Positions 5,345-5,473 of a DNA stretch of 5,473 nt are shown here, in pieces. Under the pieces are notes generated by a model. That model was not told the origin of the DNA. It made no database searches and saw nothing but the letters and a program-made list of their open reading frames with translations. The stretch comes from an uncultured Clostridia bacterium (GTDB lineage Bacteria > Bacillota > Clostridia > Oscillospirales > Ruminococcaceae). Each line of letters starts with the position of its first letter. The first letter of the stretch is position 1. The position numbers were made by a program, and so were the translations under genes. Where the stretch lies: positions 1 to 5,473 of the forward strand of contig CAMNBY010000139.1 in assembly GCA_946533615.1 (NCBI GenBank). Reading direction: 5' to 3'.

Positions 5345-5385
5345 AAGCAAGAAGGCAGCCAACAGGCTGTCTTTTTGCTTTTTTT
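5345..5385 (+). terminator. Intrinsic terminator, 16-bp stem
   Basis: AAGCAAGAAGGCAGCC (5345-5360) pairs with GGCTGTCTTTTTGCTT (5365-5380) over an AACA loop. All 16 positions pair, two of them as G-U, and the T-run continues to 5385. The T-tract on the plus side sets the direction. It ends the small transcript from 5265 and can also stop read-through from pyrE. Confidence 0.85.
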
Positions 5386-5396
5386 GGATGCTTTAG

Positions 5397-5425
5397 CGTA
5401 ACAAAACCCCCGGTTCTACCGGGGG
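5397..5425 (-). terminator. Intrinsic terminator of a minus-strand gene beyond the edge
   Basis: CCCCCGG (5407-5413) and CCGGGGG (5419-5425) form a 7-bp all-GC stem with a 5-base loop. On the minus strand it is followed by TTTTGTT, while on the plus strand ACAT follows, so it points leftward. It implies a gene on the minus strand ending near the right edge and convergent with pyrE. One minus frame is open from 5472 to a TAG at 5418-5416, but it is too short to call. A hairpin end of an IS200-like element is another possibility. Confidence 0.65.
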
Positions 5426-5473
5426 ACATAAAAAGCTTCAGCGAGCGCTTTAAAATAACCTCCAACTGTGATA

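Larger units (their letters stand above)
5265..5385 (+). ncRNA. Candidate leader or small RNA of about 120 nt
   Basis: A promoter, a ribosome binding site with a tiny ORF, an internal hairpin and an intrinsic terminator follow one another within about 155 bases. That defines a short transcript, although its start is only inferred from the -10 box. Inside it, GCTAAG (5298-5303) pairs with CTTAGC (5310-5315) over a 6-base loop that contains the mini-ORF stop. Outside that stem, GAG and AGGA of the ribosome binding site (5273-5282) can pair with TCCTCTC (5324-5330) if three A residues bulge out. The layout resembles attenuation leaders in which translation of a short peptide decides termination, but the downstream gene, if there is one, is not in the window. 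A free-standing regulatory RNA is the alternative. No named RNA family was recognised. Confidence 0.45.

Noticed and set aside
5416..5472. C-terminus of a minus-strand gene ending at TAG 5418-5416
   Set aside because: Only 18 codons are visible, the stop falls in the loop of the terminator hairpin, and a second minus frame is also open. The evidence is too thin to call a CDS.

Overview
The window looks like chromosomal DNA from a Gram-positive anaerobe of the Clostridia, most likely a Ruminococcus-like member of the Oscillospiraceae. This is inferred from a ClpE-type zinc-finger Clp ATPase, GGAG-type ribosome binding sites, GC-rich codon use in the housekeeping genes, and heptamer-ended repeats of a kind I associate with such genomes. 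No database was searched.

Layout, left to right. (i) Bases 2-247 are the 3' end of a membrane protein that resembles the CvpA family. (ii) A first copy of a palindromic, non-coding repeat element lies at 264-500. (iii) On the minus strand, 1223-501 encodes a 240-residue protein with a replication-protein-like winged helix, an Asn/Ile-rich linker written in almost pure A/T, and a helical C-terminus. (iv) Its leader region (1224-1460) holds hairpins and a perfect 10-bp palindrome. (v) A second copy of the element (1461-1747) is followed by a -10 box and a strong RBS, and then by clpE (1809-4109), a complete two-ATPase-domain Clp unfoldase. (vi) A third copy of the element (4118-4393) separates clpE from pyrE (4436-5095), orotate phosphoribosyltransferase. 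(vii) The right end has no long gene. It holds a very good sigma-A-type promoter, a ribosome binding site with a five-codon Leu-rich ORF, and a 16-bp-stem terminator, together forming a self-contained transcript of about 120 nt. A minus-strand terminator follows and probably ends a gene beyond the right edge.

The three main genes do not form an obvious pathway: ClpE is protein quality control, PyrE is pyrimidine synthesis, and the minus-strand gene looks like a phage or plasmid replication protein. What ties the window together is the repeat element. It occurs three times in the same orientation, fills three of the intergenic spaces, begins close to stop codons, and has ends made of the heptamer TGCACAA or its complement TTGTGCA. 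The same heptamer recurs in the leader of the replication-like gene. The most interesting signals are this element, which shows one compensatory base-pair change between copies, its possible link to the minus-strand gene, and the small promoter/mini-ORF/terminator unit after pyrE.
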